NCBI GenBank assembly: GCA_902558545.1
Contig: CACEEJ010000001.1
Span: forward strand, 33,534 to 97,533
Length of the DNA: 64,000 nucleotides
Origin: an uncultured Pelagibacteraceae bacterium
Lineage (GTDB): Bacteria; Pseudomonadota; Alphaproteobacteria; Pelagibacterales; Pelagibacteraceae
Direction of reading: 5' to 3'
Under the pieces are notes generated by a model. The model was not told where the DNA came from and searched no databases. It saw only the letters and a list, made by a program, of their open reading frames with translations. Within the stretch, counting starts at the first letter, position 1. Each line of letters starts with the position of its first letter. Made by a program: the position numbers and the translations under genes. Below are positions 1-10,442 of this stretch, piece by piece.

Positions 1-822
1 ATCTCCATCATAATTTTTGCAAGCCCAAATATATTTTCCACTCCATTTCATTGCACATGCAACCATGTCATCAATTAATCTATGTTCGTAAGTTAAATTA
101 TTTTTTTCAAATTCACTTTTATATTCTTTGTCGAAAATTTCTTGGAAAATATCTTTAAATCTTCCATCGTATTGTTTTAGAATTGTATTTTTAGTAGACA
201 TATAAACAGGCCATTTTTTAATTAACCCATAACTGAAACAAGATCTTGCAAAGTCTTCAATAGACTTATCTAAATTGTACATTGATAAAGCCACACCAGG
301 ACCTGTAAAATTAAATACTTCATATTTAATTTCATCTTTTCCATCTTCAGATGTCCACTTCACTTCCATTTTTCCTTTTCCAGGAACTTTAAAATCTGTT
401 GCTCTATATTGATCACCAAAAGCATGTCTTCCAATAATCACTGGGTCAGTCCAAGAGGGAACAAGTTTTGGAATATTTTTACAAATAATTGGTTCTCTAA
501 ATACCGTCCCTCCAATTATATTTCTTATGGTTCCGTTTGGAGATCTCCACATTTTTTTTAAATCAAATTCTTTTACTCTCGCTTCATCAGGTGTAATCGT
601 TGCACACTTAATTCCAACACCAATTTTTTTAATAGCATTCGCAGAGTCGACGGTAATCTGATCATCGGTTTTATCTCTACTTTTCATTCCTAAATCGTAA
701 TATTCAATACCAAGATCTAAATATGGAAGGATTAATTTATTTTTGATGAACTCCCATATAATACGAGTCATTTCATCGCCATCCAGCTCTACAACTGGGT
801 TTTTTACCTTGATTTTGCTCAT
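1..822 (-). CDS. icd: NADP-dependent isocitrate dehydrogenase (C-terminal part cut by window edge)
   Basis: Reverse-strand translation from ATG at 822: [45 protein letters not shown]...; matches the NADP-IDH family with homologues in eukaryotes; not in the ORF track because it runs off the left edge. Confidence 0.93.
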   Translation of the reverse strand, partial: MSKIKVKNPVVELDGDEMTRIIWEFIKNKLILPYLDLGIEYYDLGMKSRDKTDDQITVDSANAIKKIGVGIKCATITPDEARVKEFDLKKMWRSPNGTIRNIIGGTVFREPIICKNIPKLVPSWTDPVIIGRHAFGDQYRATDFKVPGKGKMEVKWTSEDGKDEIKYEVFNFTGPGVALSMYNLDKSIEDFARSCFSYGLIKKWPVYMSTKNTILKQYDGRFKDIFQEIFDKEYKSEFEKNNLTYEHRLIDDMVACAMKWSGKYIWACKNYDGD

Positions 823-898
823 TAAATAAAAATTATCTTATTAATTGAATTTGATCGTTTTATATACATATTAATCGAAAATTAGCAAATAGAAGAAT

Positions 899-1546
899 AT
901 GTTTAGTAAAATATTTCCGAAGATTCACACAGAAGGATACAAGTTTATAGTCATAGCTGTATTCATAACTATCATTTTTCTAATTATTAATAATTTTTTA
1001 GGATTAATAGGAATTTTACTAAGTGTCTGGGTTTATTATTTTTTTAGAGATCCAGAGAGAACAATTATAGGAGATGATAGTTACCTAGTAAGTCCTGCTG
1101 ATGGAGAAGTGATTAAAGTTGAAGAGGTAGATGGACCAAAAGAACTTGGACTAGAAAATAAAAAATTTAAAAAAATAAGTATTTTTATGAATGTCTTTGA
1201 TTGTCATGTTAACAGAACACCATGCTCAGGTATTGTTGAAGATATTTTATATAAACCAGGAAAGTTTTTAAATGCATCTTTAGATAAAGCAAGCGAAGAC
1301 AACGAGAGAAATTATTATAAAATTAAAGATAAGCATGGGAATGATATTGTAGTCGTTCAAATCGCAGGATTAGTTGCAAGAAGAATAGTTTGTGAAACAA
1401 ATAAAAACCAGGAATTACATCAAGGTGATAGAATTGGGATGATTAGATTTGGTAGTAGAGCAGACGTTTATTATGAAAATTACGAACCACTAGTTAAAGT
1501 TGGTCAAACAGCAATTTCAGGAGAAACACTGCTGGCTAAAAATTAA
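899..1546 (+). CDS. psd: phosphatidylserine decarboxylase (short form)
   Basis: 215 aa; YFFRDPERTI, PADGEV and C-terminal RFGSRADVYY processing-site motif; followed directly by pssA. Confidence 0.93.
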   Translation: MFSKIFPKIHTEGYKFIVIAVFITIIFLIINNFLGLIGILLSVWVYYFFRDPERTIIGDDSYLVSPADGEVIKVEEVDGPKELGLENKKFKKISIFMNVFDCHVNRTPCSGIVEDILYKPGKFLNASLDKASEDNERNYYKIKDKHGNDIVVVQIAGLVARRIVCETNKNQELHQGDRIGMIRFGSRADVYYENYEPLVKVGQTAISGETLLAKN

Positions 1547-1549
1547 TTT

Positions 1550-2359
1550 ATGGAACAGCCAAAAAACAATTTAAAAATTGTTACAGATAAAAAAACAAAC
1601 GCAAGAGTGATTTTACCTAACATGCTAACTCTTATTGGGGTTTGTATAGGCTTGTCATCAATCAGATTTGCATTGGATGGAAAATTTGAATTTGCAATTA
1701 TAGCAATTATGTTTGCTGCTCTTATTGATGGATTAGATGGAAGAATAGCAAGATTAATTAAAGGGACATCAAAAGTCGGTAAAGAGTTAGATTCTTTAAC
1801 AGATATGATAAGTTTTGGAGTAGCCCCAGCATTTATTATGTATTTCTGGAAACTAAATACATTAGGAAGATTTGGATGGTTGTTATGTTTAATATATGTA
1901 ATTTGTGTTGCATTACGTTTGGCTCGTTTCAACGTAAATACAGGTCAAGCACCTTCTTGGAGAGATAATTTTTTTGAAGGAGTTCCATCTCCAGCAGGAG
2001 GTATCTTAGTTCTAACTCCATTAATTTTTAGTCTTACAAGCTTCGATTTTATAAATATAAATTATAATATTGTTGTTCCAGTTTTTTTTATTGTAACATC
2101 TCTATTACTGATTAGTAAATTTCCAAGTTATTCTTTTAAAAAAATCGTAATTCAAAGAAAAGCAACTATTTTTCTTTTATTTGGAATAGTTTTATTTTTT
2201 GGATTACTTTTAATATATCCATTTAACATTATATCTATTAGTGCAATTATATACTTAGGTATGCTTCCAATTAGTTTTTTTCATTATCAAAAATTAAAAA
2301 AACAAAACGAAGATCAGAATTATAAAGATGAAGATGATGATCTTGAAGATATTTTGTGA
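1550..2359 (+). CDS. pssA: CDP-diacylglycerol--serine O-phosphatidyltransferase
   Basis: CDP-alcohol phosphatidyltransferase motif DGLDGRIARLIKGTSKVGKELDSLTD, multiple TM segments. Confidence 0.93.
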   Translation: MEQPKNNLKIVTDKKTNARVILPNMLTLIGVCIGLSSIRFALDGKFEFAIIAIMFAALIDGLDGRIARLIKGTSKVGKELDSLTDMISFGVAPAFIMYFWKLNTLGRFGWLLCLIYVICVALRLARFNVNTGQAPSWRDNFFEGVPSPAGGILVLTPLIFSLTSFDFININYNIVVPVFFIVTSLLLISKFPSYSFKKIVIQRKATIFLLFGIVLFFGLLLIYPFNIISISAIIYLGMLPISFFHYQKLKKQNEDQNYKDEDDDLEDIL

Positions 2360-3270
2360 TGAAAAAAAATGTTATTGTATCATTAGCTGACTCAAATTAT
2401 TTCCCTTTATTAAATGAGTTAATAGACTCTATAAAAAGATTTAAAGAGAGCTCTGAAGTTGCAATATGTATTTTGGATGCTGGTATATCAGAGGTTCAAA
2501 AGAAAGAATTATCATCAAAAGTAGATGAAATAAAATCAGCAGAATGGGATATAAAAGTTCCAGATAGTAAAATCAAAGGGCGTGAATGGTTAAAGAGCCA
2601 AGTATCCAGGGCCTTTTTACCGAAATATTTTCCAAGCTATGAAAAATATTTATGGATTGATTGTGATGCTTGGGTCAATGATTGGCAATCTGTTGAGCTT
2701 TATTTTAAAGCTTGTGAAAATGGTAAATTAGGAATTACACAAACTATCGGACCAGGTTACAAGATTACTTCCAGAGTAAATTGGGTATTTGGAAAACTAG
2801 CAATTATTAAATCTCAAAATTTTAAACACGCAATAAAATCTAATATTAGTTTAGAAACAGCTAGAAAGTTAGCCTTTGCTCCTCATATTAATATTGGTGT
2901 TTTTTCATTAGAAAAAAATTCAATGTGTTGGAATTCATGGCAGAAAAACTTAAAGCAAACACTTAAAGGTGGAGAAATATTTGGCTCTGAACAATTAGCG
3001 ATGAATATGTCCGTTTATGTTGATAACGTTAAAACTGAATTTCTTCCTTTAAACTGTAATTGGATTACTAGTAATCTTTTGCCAAAGTTTGATGAGGATA
3101 AAGATACATGGGTAGAGCCTTATTTGCCTAATTATAAAATTGGAATTATGCATTTAGCTGCTGGTATCTGGAAAGATAACGAAGATATGAGATTAAATAA
3201 GAATATTAAAATAGATATTCAAACTCTTACAGGTAAAATTTTAAATAAAAGTTTAAGATTTAATAATTAA
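2356..3270 (+). CDS. glycosyltransferase-like protein (GT8-like, DxD motif)
   Basis: N-terminal nucleotide-sugar-binding-like fold (KNVIVSLADSNYFPLLNELIDSIKRF), YLWIDCDAWV DxD; 4-bp overlap with pssA. Confidence 0.6.
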   Translation: MMKKNVIVSLADSNYFPLLNELIDSIKRFKESSEVAICILDAGISEVQKKELSSKVDEIKSAEWDIKVPDSKIKGREWLKSQVSRAFLPKYFPSYEKYLWIDCDAWVNDWQSVELYFKACENGKLGITQTIGPGYKITSRVNWVFGKLAIIKSQNFKHAIKSNISLETARKLAFAPHINIGVFSLEKNSMCWNSWQKNLKQTLKGGEIFGSEQLAMNMSVYVDNVKTEFLPLNCNWITSNLLPKFDEDKDTWVEPYLPNYKIGIMHLAAGIWKDNEDMRLNKNIKIDIQTLTGKILNKSLRFNN

Positions 3271-3882
3271 TTGAAAAAAAATAAAATCTCTAAGAACTGG
3301 GTTAATAAACAGCGTAGAGATATCTATGTTAGACAGTCCAAAGTTGATGGGTATCGTGCTAGATCAGCTTACAAATTAATAGAAATTGATGACAAATTTA
3401 AAATTTTTAAAGGTGGATTATCAGTAATTGATATTGGTGCAGCTCCAGGAAGCTGGTCACAGTATGCTCTCAAAGCAGCTAAAAGCGGAAAATTGATATC
3501 TATAGATTTAAAAAAAATGGAACCCATAGGAAATAGTGTTCAAATCCAAGGAGATTTTACTGAAGAAAAAACTCAAGAAGAAATTAAAAAAAATATAAAC
3601 GGCAAAGTTGATGTCGTAATGTCTGATATGGCCATAGATACAACAGGTATTAAAAATATAGATTCAATACAAACTGGAGAACTGTGTAAAGAGGCAATGT
3701 TTTTTGCTAAAGATTTAATGAAAGACAATGGATATTTTATTTCAAAAATTTTTATGGGAGGAACATTTAACGAAATCGTCGCAGAGGGAAAAAAATATTT
3801 TAAAGAAGTTAAGGTTTTTAAACCAAAATCTAGCAGAAAAGATTCAAAAGAAAGTTTTATAATTTGTAGAAAAATCCGATAG
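3271..3882 (+). CDS. rlmE: 23S rRNA (uridine-2'-O)-methyltransferase RlmE/FtsJ (TTG start)
   Basis: RSAYKLIEIDDKFKIF, VIDIGAAPGSWSQYA, SDMA motifs typical of RrmJ/FtsJ; first codon ttg directly after previous stop. Confidence 0.92.
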   Translation: MKKNKISKNWVNKQRRDIYVRQSKVDGYRARSAYKLIEIDDKFKIFKGGLSVIDIGAAPGSWSQYALKAAKSGKLISIDLKKMEPIGNSVQIQGDFTEEKTQEEIKKNINGKVDVVMSDMAIDTTGIKNIDSIQTGELCKEAMFFAKDLMKDNGYFISKIFMGGTFNEIVAEGKKYFKEVKVFKPKSSRKDSKESFIICRKIR

Positions 3883-3919
3883 AGACTTTTAATTTAAAAG
3901 GAATCGTATATAAAAGATT

Positions 3920-4996
3920 ATGGTTTCCATAAAAGAAGCACTTACCTTTGATGATGTTACATTAGCTCCAAAGTATTCAGAAATATTACCTTGTGATGCA
4001 GACACTAGTGTATCTTTAACAAAGCATTTGAAACTTAAAATTCCACTTTTATCATCTGCAATGGATACTGTCACAGAGAGCAGAATGGCAATAGCTATAG
4101 CTAAGGCTGGTGGTATTGGAGTAATTCACAGAAACCTTGATATAAAAACACAATTATCAGAGATAAAAAAAGTAAAAAAACAAAAACTAATTGTTGGAGC
4201 AGCTGTAGGTGCATCACCGAATGAATTTATTAGAGCTAAAGAAATAATTAAAGAAGGTGTAGATTTAATCGTAGTAGACACAGCACATGGCCATACTAAG
4301 AAAGTTGCCGAAATAATCAAATATATAAAAAAAATAAAAACTAACAAAATTGCTTTATGTGCGGGAAATATTGCTACACCTGAAGCCGCAAAATTCCTAA
4401 TAAAATTAGGAGTAGATATAATTAAAATTGGTATAGGGCCAGGCTCTATTTGTACAACAAGACTGGTTGCTGGAATAGGAGTTCCTCAATTAAGCGCAAT
4501 TTTAGCTGTAAGAAGTGGTTTAAAAAATAAAAATGTTAAAATAATTTCAGATGGTGGAATAAAATATTCTGGTGATTTAGCAAAAGCTTTTGCTGCAGGA
4601 GCTGATGCTGTAATGATTGGTTCGTTATTTGCAGGTACAAACGAAACTCCAGGGAAATTAATTAAAAAAAATGGACTGCTTTTCAAAAGTTTTAGAGGCA
4701 TGGGTTCTGTTGGAGCTATGAACAAAGGGTCAGCTGATAGATACTTTCAAAAAAAACAAAAAGACTCCTCAAAATATGTGCCTGAGGGTGTTGAAGGTTT
4801 TGTAAAATATAAAGGAAATGTTGGGAGTATTATTTATAAATTAATTGGTGGATTGAAATCTTCAATGGGTTATCTTGGATCAAAAACAATCATTAAACTA
4901 AGAAATAAACCACAATTTGTGAAAATTACAAAAGCTGGATTTTATGAAAGTATGGTTCATAATGTAGATGTGTTAAAAAACGATAGTAAATATTAA
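3920..4996 (+). CDS. guaB: IMP dehydrogenase lacking the CBS (Bateman) domain
   Basis: [60 protein letters not shown]...DRYF; catalytic barrel intact but only 358 aa. Confidence 0.95.
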   Translation: MVSIKEALTFDDVTLAPKYSEILPCDADTSVSLTKHLKLKIPLLSSAMDTVTESRMAIAIAKAGGIGVIHRNLDIKTQLSEIKKVKKQKLIVGAAVGASPNEFIRAKEIIKEGVDLIVVDTAHGHTKKVAEIIKYIKKIKTNKIALCAGNIATPEAAKFLIKLGVDIIKIGIGPGSICTTRLVAGIGVPQLSAILAVRSGLKNKNVKIISDGGIKYSGDLAKAFAAGADAVMIGSLFAGTNETPGKLIKKNGLLFKSFRGMGSVGAMNKGSADRYFQKKQKDSSKYVPEGVEGFVKYKGNVGSIIYKLIGGLKSSMGYLGSKTIIKLRNKPQFVKITKAGFYESMVHNVDVLKNDSKY

Positions 4997-5436
4997 TGAG
5001 CAAATTTTTTAAATTAATAGGATTAATACTTTTAACAGCTTCTTTTAACAGCACGTCTTTTAGTAAAGAAAATTTTTTTAATGAAGCTTTAGAATTGTTT
5101 AAGAAAGAAAAATATGAAGATGCACGTTTTTTATTTGAGAGAAATATTGTTTTTAATCCAAAAGATGCAACCTCATATTTATATTTAGCAAAAATTTATA
5201 ACCAAGAAGATAATCAAAGAAAAGAAGAATACAATTTAGAAACAACACTTTTAATTGAGCCTGACAATGAAGAAGCTTTATTAATGTTAATGAAAATTGC
5301 TTTAGAAAAATCTAATTATGAAAAAGTCAAAGATCTTTCAGATAAGTTTGTAAAAGTTTGTAAAAATTTATGTGATGAAAACAAAGATATTCAAGAGTCA
5401 TTAAAAAATATAGAACCTGAAAAAAATGAGTCTTGA
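4996..5436 (+). CDS. TPR-repeat protein with signal peptide
   Basis: N-terminal hydrophobic signal, repeated TPR-like helices ([39 protein letters not shown]). Confidence 0.65.
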   Translation: MSKFFKLIGLILLTASFNSTSFSKENFFNEALELFKKEKYEDARFLFERNIVFNPKDATSYLYLAKIYNQEDNQRKEEYNLETTLLIEPDNEEALLMLMKIALEKSNYEKVKDLSDKFVKVCKNLCDENKDIQESLKNIEPEKNES

Positions 5437-6988
5437 TCAAAATCTTAATAAAATCTTAATAATAGATTTTGGTTCACAATTTACTCAATTAATTGCAAGA
5501 AGAGTAAGAGAATTAGGTGTGTTTTCAGAAATAGTTAGTCACAAAAAAATAAAACTAAAAGACATAAATAACAGTATTAAAGGAATAGTATTATCTGGTG
5601 GCCCACTAAATGTTTATCAAATAAATAAATATTCATTTGATAAAAAAATTTTACAACTTGACGTACCAGTTCTTGGAATATGTTTTGGACATCAAATTTT
5701 ATCAAAACTTAATGGTGGAAGGGTAAAACAATCAAAACATAGAGAATTTGGTCTAGCTAATGTTTATAAAAAAAATAACAGTCTTTTAACAACTAATTTT
5801 TTTGGAAATAAAAAATCCAAACAAGTTTGGATGAGTCATGCTGATCAGGTTTCAAAACTTCCAAAGAATTTTAATGTTGTTGCATCAAGCACTAATTCAA
5901 AGTTTGCAATTGTTGAAAATAAAATAAAAAAATATTATGGGGTACAATTTCATCCAGAGGTAACTCACACAGAGAATGGAAAAAAATTAATAAGTAATTT
6001 TATTTTTTTAATTTGTGAAATTAAAAGAAATTGGTCCTCTAAGGATCAAAAAAATCAGCTTATTAAAGATGTTAGAAAACAAGTTGGAAATAAAAAAGTT
6101 ATATGTGCTTTGTCAGGAGGTGTGGATAGTAGTGTAGTCGCCCAATTATTGAATAAAGCTATTGGAAAAAAACTTTATTGTATTTTTGTAAACACTGGCC
6201 TTCTAAGAAAAAATGAAGAAGTACAAGTAGTTCAGACTTTTAAGAAGCGTTTAAAAATGAATTTAATTTATGTAAATGCCGAAAAAGAATTCTTAAAAAA
6301 ATTAAAAAATGTTTCTGATCCAGAGAAAAAAAGAAAAATAATTGGCAATTTATTTATCAAAATATTTGAACGGTATGCTAAGAAAATTAAAAACGTTAAA
6401 TTTTTAGCTCAAGGAACTCTCTATCCAGACTTAATTGAAAGTAAATCAGTTACTGGTAGTCAAACTTCTAAAATTAAATCACACCATAATGTCGGTGGCC
6501 TCCCAAAAAAAATGAATTTAAAATTAGTAGAACCACTAAAATTCTTATTTAAGGACGAGGTAAGAAAATTAGGATTAGAGTTAAATTTAAGTAAAGAAAT
6601 TATTTCAAGACATCCTTTTCCCGGACCAGGTTTAGCTATTCGAATGCCAGGTATTATAACTAATGAAAAAATTAAAATTCTAAAAGAGGCTGATTATTAC
6701 TTTATTCAAGCTTTAAAGGATCACGGTCTTTATCATAAGATTTGGCAAGCTTATGCAGCATTACTTCCAGTAAAAACAGTGGGTGTTATGGGAGATAATC
6801 GTACTTATGAATACTTATGTTTATTAAGAGCAATTACATCTGAAGATGGAATGACAGCTGACTATTATGAATTTAAAAAGTCTTTTATGCAAACTATATC
6901 AAATAAAATAGTTAACAGTATAAGAGGTATAAACAGAGTAGTGTATGATGTTACTTCTAAACCACCTAGCACTATTGAATTAGAGTAG
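5426..6988 (+). CDS. guaA: GMP synthase (glutamine-hydrolysing)
   Basis: GATase triad context GICFGHQ, QFHPEV; ATP-PPase [13 protein letters not shown]-terminal RPFSTIELE-like KPPSTIELE. Confidence 0.97.
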   Translation: MSLDQNLNKILIIDFGSQFTQLIARRVRELGVFSEIVSHKKIKLKDINNSIKGIVLSGGPLNVYQINKYSFDKKILQLDVPVLGICFGHQILSKLNGGRVKQSKHREFGLANVYKKNNSLLTTNFFGNKKSKQVWMSHADQVSKLPKNFNVVASSTNSKFAIVENKIKKYYGVQFHPEVTHTENGKKLISNFIFLICEIKRNWSSKDQKNQLIKDVRKQVGNKKVICALSGGVDSSVVAQLLNKAIGKKLYCIFVNTGLLRKNEEVQVVQTFKKRLKMNLIYVNAEKEFLKKLKNVSDPEKKRKIIGNLFIKIFERYAKKIKNVKFLAQGTLYPDLIESKSVTGSQTSKIKSHHNVGGLPKKMNLKLVEPLKFLFKDEVRKLGLELNLSKEIISRHPFPGPGLAIRMPGIITNEKIKILKEADYYFIQALKDHGLYHKIWQAYAALLPVKTVGVMGDNRTYEYLCLLRAITSEDGMTADYYEFKKSFMQTISNKIVNSIRGINRVVYDVTSKPPSTIELE

Positions 6989-7010
6989 TTTTTAATTATA
7001 AATTAAGGTT

Positions 7011-7430
7011 ATGAAATATTTACACACAATGATTAGAGTTAAAGACGTGGATGAGTCTCTTAGATTTTTCTGCGAAGGGCTTGGTTTAAAAGAAACAAGA
7101 AGAATGGAAAATGAAAAAGGAAGATTTACATTAATTTTTCTTGCAGCACCAAATGATGAAAAAGCAGAAATAGAATTAACGTATAATTGGGATGGTGATG
7201 AGCTTGGAGAAGGTTCAAGAAATTTTGGTCATCTTGCCTATAGAGTAGATAATATTTATGAAACTTGCCAAAGATTAATGGATATGGGTTATACTATTAA
7301 TAGACCTCCAAGAGATGGCCATATGGCTTTTGTTAGATCACCAGACAAAATTTCAATTGAAATTCTTCAAGAAGGAAATTTAGAACCTAAAGAACCTTGG
7401 GCTTCAATGGAAAATACCGGCTCTTGGTAA
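7011..7430 (+). CDS. gloA: lactoylglutathione lyase (glyoxalase I)
   Basis: MIRVKDVDESLRFFCEGLGLKETRR..., ELTYNWD, GHLAYRVDNIYETC; vicinal oxygen chelate family. Confidence 0.93.
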   Translation: MKYLHTMIRVKDVDESLRFFCEGLGLKETRRMENEKGRFTLIFLAAPNDEKAEIELTYNWDGDELGEGSRNFGHLAYRVDNIYETCQRLMDMGYTINRPPRDGHMAFVRSPDKISIEILQEGNLEPKEPWASMENTGSW

Positions 7431-7434
7431 GTCG

Positions 7435-8208
7435 ATGAAAAAAAAAATTTCAGATTTAATTAAAAAAAAAAATAAACAAAAAATTGTAAGTTTAACTGCT
7501 TACTCAAAAAACGTTGCATCAATTTTAGATAATCATTGCGATATTATACTTGTTGGAGATTCTCTTGGATCTGTTTTGTATAATTATAAATCTACGAGAG
7601 AAGTTACTTTGAATACTATGATTGAACATTCTAAAAGTGTCAGAATGGGTATTAAAAAAAGTTTAATGATTGTTGATATGCCACATAACACCTATCGAAC
7701 TCCTAAAGAGGCTTTAAAAAATGCAAAACAAATAATGAAAAAAACTAAATGTGATGGAGTAAAATTGGAAGGTGGAAAAAAAATTTACGAAACAATTAAA
7801 ACTTTAGTTAAAAATAAAATTCCAGTTATGGGCCATTTAGGGCTACTTCCTCAGTCAGATAAAACTTTTAAATTTAAAGGCAAAAAAAAACTAGAGAGAG
7901 ATCACATTCTAAGAGACTCGCAATTGTTAGAAAAAGCTGGAGTATTTTCTATTGTTTTAGAATGTGTTGAGACTTCTTTAGCAAAACTTGTTAGTCAAAA
8001 TATCACAGTTCCAACAATAGGGATTGGAGCTTCTAAATATTGTGATGGTCAAATATTAGTTTTTGATGATTTAATTGGATTAAATCCTATGAATTATAAG
8101 TTTGTAAAAAAATATGCCAATATTAGAAATGAGATTTCTAATGCTGTTTCAAATTACTCAAAAGAAGTTAAAAAAATCAAATTTCCAAATAAAAAAAATT
8201 CTTTTTAA
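7435..8208 (+). CDS. panB: 3-methyl-2-oxobutanoate hydroxymethyltransferase
   Basis: VSLTAYSKNVASILD, ILVGDSLGSVLY, DMPHNTYRTPKEAL, VKLEGG, PVMGHLGLLPQS motifs. Confidence 0.95.
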   Translation: MKKKISDLIKKKNKQKIVSLTAYSKNVASILDNHCDIILVGDSLGSVLYNYKSTREVTLNTMIEHSKSVRMGIKKSLMIVDMPHNTYRTPKEALKNAKQIMKKTKCDGVKLEGGKKIYETIKTLVKNKIPVMGHLGLLPQSDKTFKFKGKKKLERDHILRDSQLLEKAGVFSIVLECVETSLAKLVSQNITVPTIGIGASKYCDGQILVFDDLIGLNPMNYKFVKKYANIRNEISNAVSNYSKEVKKIKFPNKKNSF

Positions 8209-8820
8209 TTAAAAGTATTTTTTAAAGTCTTCATTAATATTTAATATTTCAAGATCAACCAATCCACCAATTACTAATTGTAGTCCAACGATTAAGATAA
8301 ATATTAAACCAATATAGGCTATCCAAATATGTCTTTGAATATAATTAGCCATATATGTAGCTAAAGCACCAGTTAAAACAACTGATAACATAAGACCAAA
8401 TATCATAAATCCAAAATATCCTTTTGCTGCTGCAACTACACCAATGACATTATCAAAACTAATCATGATATCTGCAAATAAAACTTTTCCAATGCTACTA
8501 ATGTATGAAGGCTCTTTACCTTTTTTAGTAGTGGGTTTTACTTTTTTAATGTCTAGTAAATCTTTTCTTAAATCATTTACAATCCAAATTAATAATAAAC
8601 CACCCAAAATTTTTATAAAATAAAATTCAAATAAAAAAGTCGCAAAAATTGCAAAAAAAATTTTAAAAACAAAGGCTCCAATTACACCCCAAAGAATTAT
8701 TTGTTTTCTATTTTTTGGAACAAAATTTGAAGCAATAGACCCAACTATTACCGCATTATCTGCTGTTAATATAATTGTGATAAAAATTATATTGGTTAAA
8801 ATTATGAGCTCTTCAATCAA
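8209..8820 (-). CDS. TerC/YjbE-family integral membrane protein
   Basis: TADNAVIVGSIASNFVPKNRKQIILWG and DIMISFDNVIGVVAAAKG TerC signature segments. Confidence 0.85.
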   Translation of the reverse strand: MIEELIILTNIIFITIILTADNAVIVGSIASNFVPKNRKQIILWGVIGAFVFKIFFAIFATFLFEFYFIKILGGLLLIWIVNDLRKDLLDIKKVKPTTKKGKEPSYISSIGKVLFADIMISFDNVIGVVAAAKGYFGFMIFGLMLSVVLTGALATYMANYIQRHIWIAYIGLIFILIVGLQLVIGGLVDLEILNINEDFKKYF

Positions 8821-8920
8821 GATAACATTATAATAGTATAATCTGACAATTTTTCAATGAGACCATAATGATAATTTTATTGATTTAACCTCTAAGAGAT
8901 AATTAAATGTTAATTTTAAA

Positions 8921-8927
8921 AAGGAGG
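8921..8927 (+). promoter_or_regulatory. Strong Shine-Dalgarno (AAGGAGG) for dctP
   Basis: aaggagg at 8921-8927, 4 nt before atg at 8932. Confidence 0.8.
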
Positions 8928-8931
8928 ATAG

Positions 8932-9903
8932 ATGAAATTATTCAAATTATTTATATCTATAATTACTTCAGTATTATTATTTGCAAACGTTTCTTTAGCT
9001 GAAAAATGGGATATGGCACTAGCTTATGGTGCTGGAAACTTTCATTCTGCTAATGCAACAGAATTTGCAAAGAATGTAACTGAAAAAAGTGGTGGAAAAC
9101 TTACAATTGTTACTCACCCAGGTGGTTCATTATTTAAAGGTGGTGAAATTTTCAGAGCTGTAAGAACAGGTCAAGCACCTATTGGTGAAAGATTCATGTC
9201 TGCTCTTGGAAAAGAAGATCCTTTATATGAAATTGACTCATTACCTTTCTTAGCAACTACTTATGATGATGCTATGAAATTATATGAAGCTTCAAAACCA
9301 TATATTGTCAAAAGTCTCGATGAAAAAGGATTGGTATTTCTTTATGCAGTGCCATGGCCTGCACAAGGACTTTACAGTAAAAAGCAAATTAAAAAAGTTG
9401 GTGATCTAAATGGATTAAAATTTAGAGCATACAACTCTGCAACAATAAGAATTGCGGAGTTAACAGGAATGGCGCCAACTAAAATTGAAGCAGCTGAAAT
9501 TAGCCAAGCTTTTTCTACAGGTGCAGTGGAAAGTATGATTACTTCTCCTACAACTGGTAAAAATAGCAAGATTTGGGAAAATGGTGTTAAATATTTTTAT
9601 GATATAGCAGCATGGTTTCCAAAAAATATGATCATAGCTAATAAAGCAGCTTGGAATAAACTTGATAAAGCAACTCAAGATCTAGTAATGAACCAAGCAG
9701 CAATTGCTGAAGAAAAGGGTTGGGAATTATCTAAACAAGGTAATACTGGAGACAAGAAAGCTTTAGCAGATGCTGGAATGGAAGTAGGCGAAGTTAATTC
9801 AGCTTTGAAAAAACATTTTGAAAAAGTTGGAGCAACAATGTCTGAAGAGTGGAAAGCAAAAGCTGGAGACAGAGGTGCTGCAGTTTTATCTGCTTACAAA
9901 TAA
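8932..9903 (+). CDS. dctP: TRAP transporter solute-binding protein (DctP family)
   Basis: Signal peptide, FRAVRTGQAPIGE, LNGLKFRAYNS, FSTGAVESMITSPTT; followed by DctQ/DctM; strong AAGGAGG upstream. Confidence 0.93.
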   Translation: MKLFKLFISIITSVLLFANVSLAEKWDMALAYGAGNFHSANATEFAKNVTEKSGGKLTIVTHPGGSLFKGGEIFRAVRTGQAPIGERFMSALGKEDPLYEIDSLPFLATTYDDAMKLYEASKPYIVKSLDEKGLVFLYAVPWPAQGLYSKKQIKKVGDLNGLKFRAYNSATIRIAELTGMAPTKIEAAEISQAFSTGAVESMITSPTTGKNSKIWENGVKYFYDIAAWFPKNMIIANKAAWNKLDKATQDLVMNQAAIAEEKGWELSKQGNTGDKKALADAGMEVGEVNSALKKHFEKVGATMSEEWKAKAGDRGAAVLSAYK

Positions 9904-9913
9904 AATAGTCTTA

Positions 9914-9948
9914 AAAAAAAGGCCAACTTGTAGTAAGTTGGCCTTTTT
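9914..9948 (+). terminator. Rho-independent-type hairpin between dctP and dctQ (terminator/attenuator or mRNA-stabilising stem)
   Basis: Perfect 9-bp stem ggccaactt (9921-9929) / aagttggcc (9935-9943) with gtagt loop, preceded by A-run and followed by TTTTT. Confidence 0.88.
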
Positions 9949-9953
9949 ATTAA

Positions 9954-10442
9954 ATGTTTCAATCAATAAATAATAATCTAAATAAGCTCTATAAATTTTC
10001 AGGATATTTAGCTGCTTTTTTTTTAATACTTGTCGCAGTTTTTATTTTAATTGGAATTTCCTCAAGAATATTTGGTTTTTACATAAGAGGTTTGGCTGAG
10101 TACTCAGGTTACTGCATGGCTGCAGCTTCCTTTTATGCCTTAGCATTTACTTTTGTTGAGGGTGGACATATTCGAATTACACTTTTCTTAGAAAAAGCCT
10201 CTTCATCCTATAAAAGACTTTTAGAAATATGGTGTTTGATTGTAGCAACAATTTTTTCAGGCTATTTGTCTTTTTACTTATGGAAAATGTTATTAATCTC
10301 TTATGATTTTCAAGAGAGAAGCGAAGGTGCAGATGAGATCTTAATTTGGATACCTCAAACTAGTGTTGCTATTGGATCTTTAATTTTTTTTATAGCTGTT
10401 TTACATAAATTTATTTTAACAATTTTAAGCAAGAATGACTGA
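9954..10442 (+). CDS. dctQ: TRAP transporter small membrane subunit (DctQ family)
   Basis: Four TM segments, 162 aa, position between DctP and DctM. Confidence 0.88.
   Translation: MFQSINNNLNKLYKFSGYLAAFFLILVAVFILIGISSRIFGFYIRGLAEYSGYCMAAASFYALAFTFVEGGHIRITLFLEKASSSYKRLLEIWCLIVATIFSGYLSFYLWKMLLISYDFQERSEGADEILIWIPQTSVAIGSLIFFIAVLHKFILTILSKND

Noticed and set aside
1543-1932. 129-aa minus-strand ORF opposite pssA
   Set aside because: Shadow ORF of pssA; the sense strand has the CDP-alcohol phosphotransferase motif.
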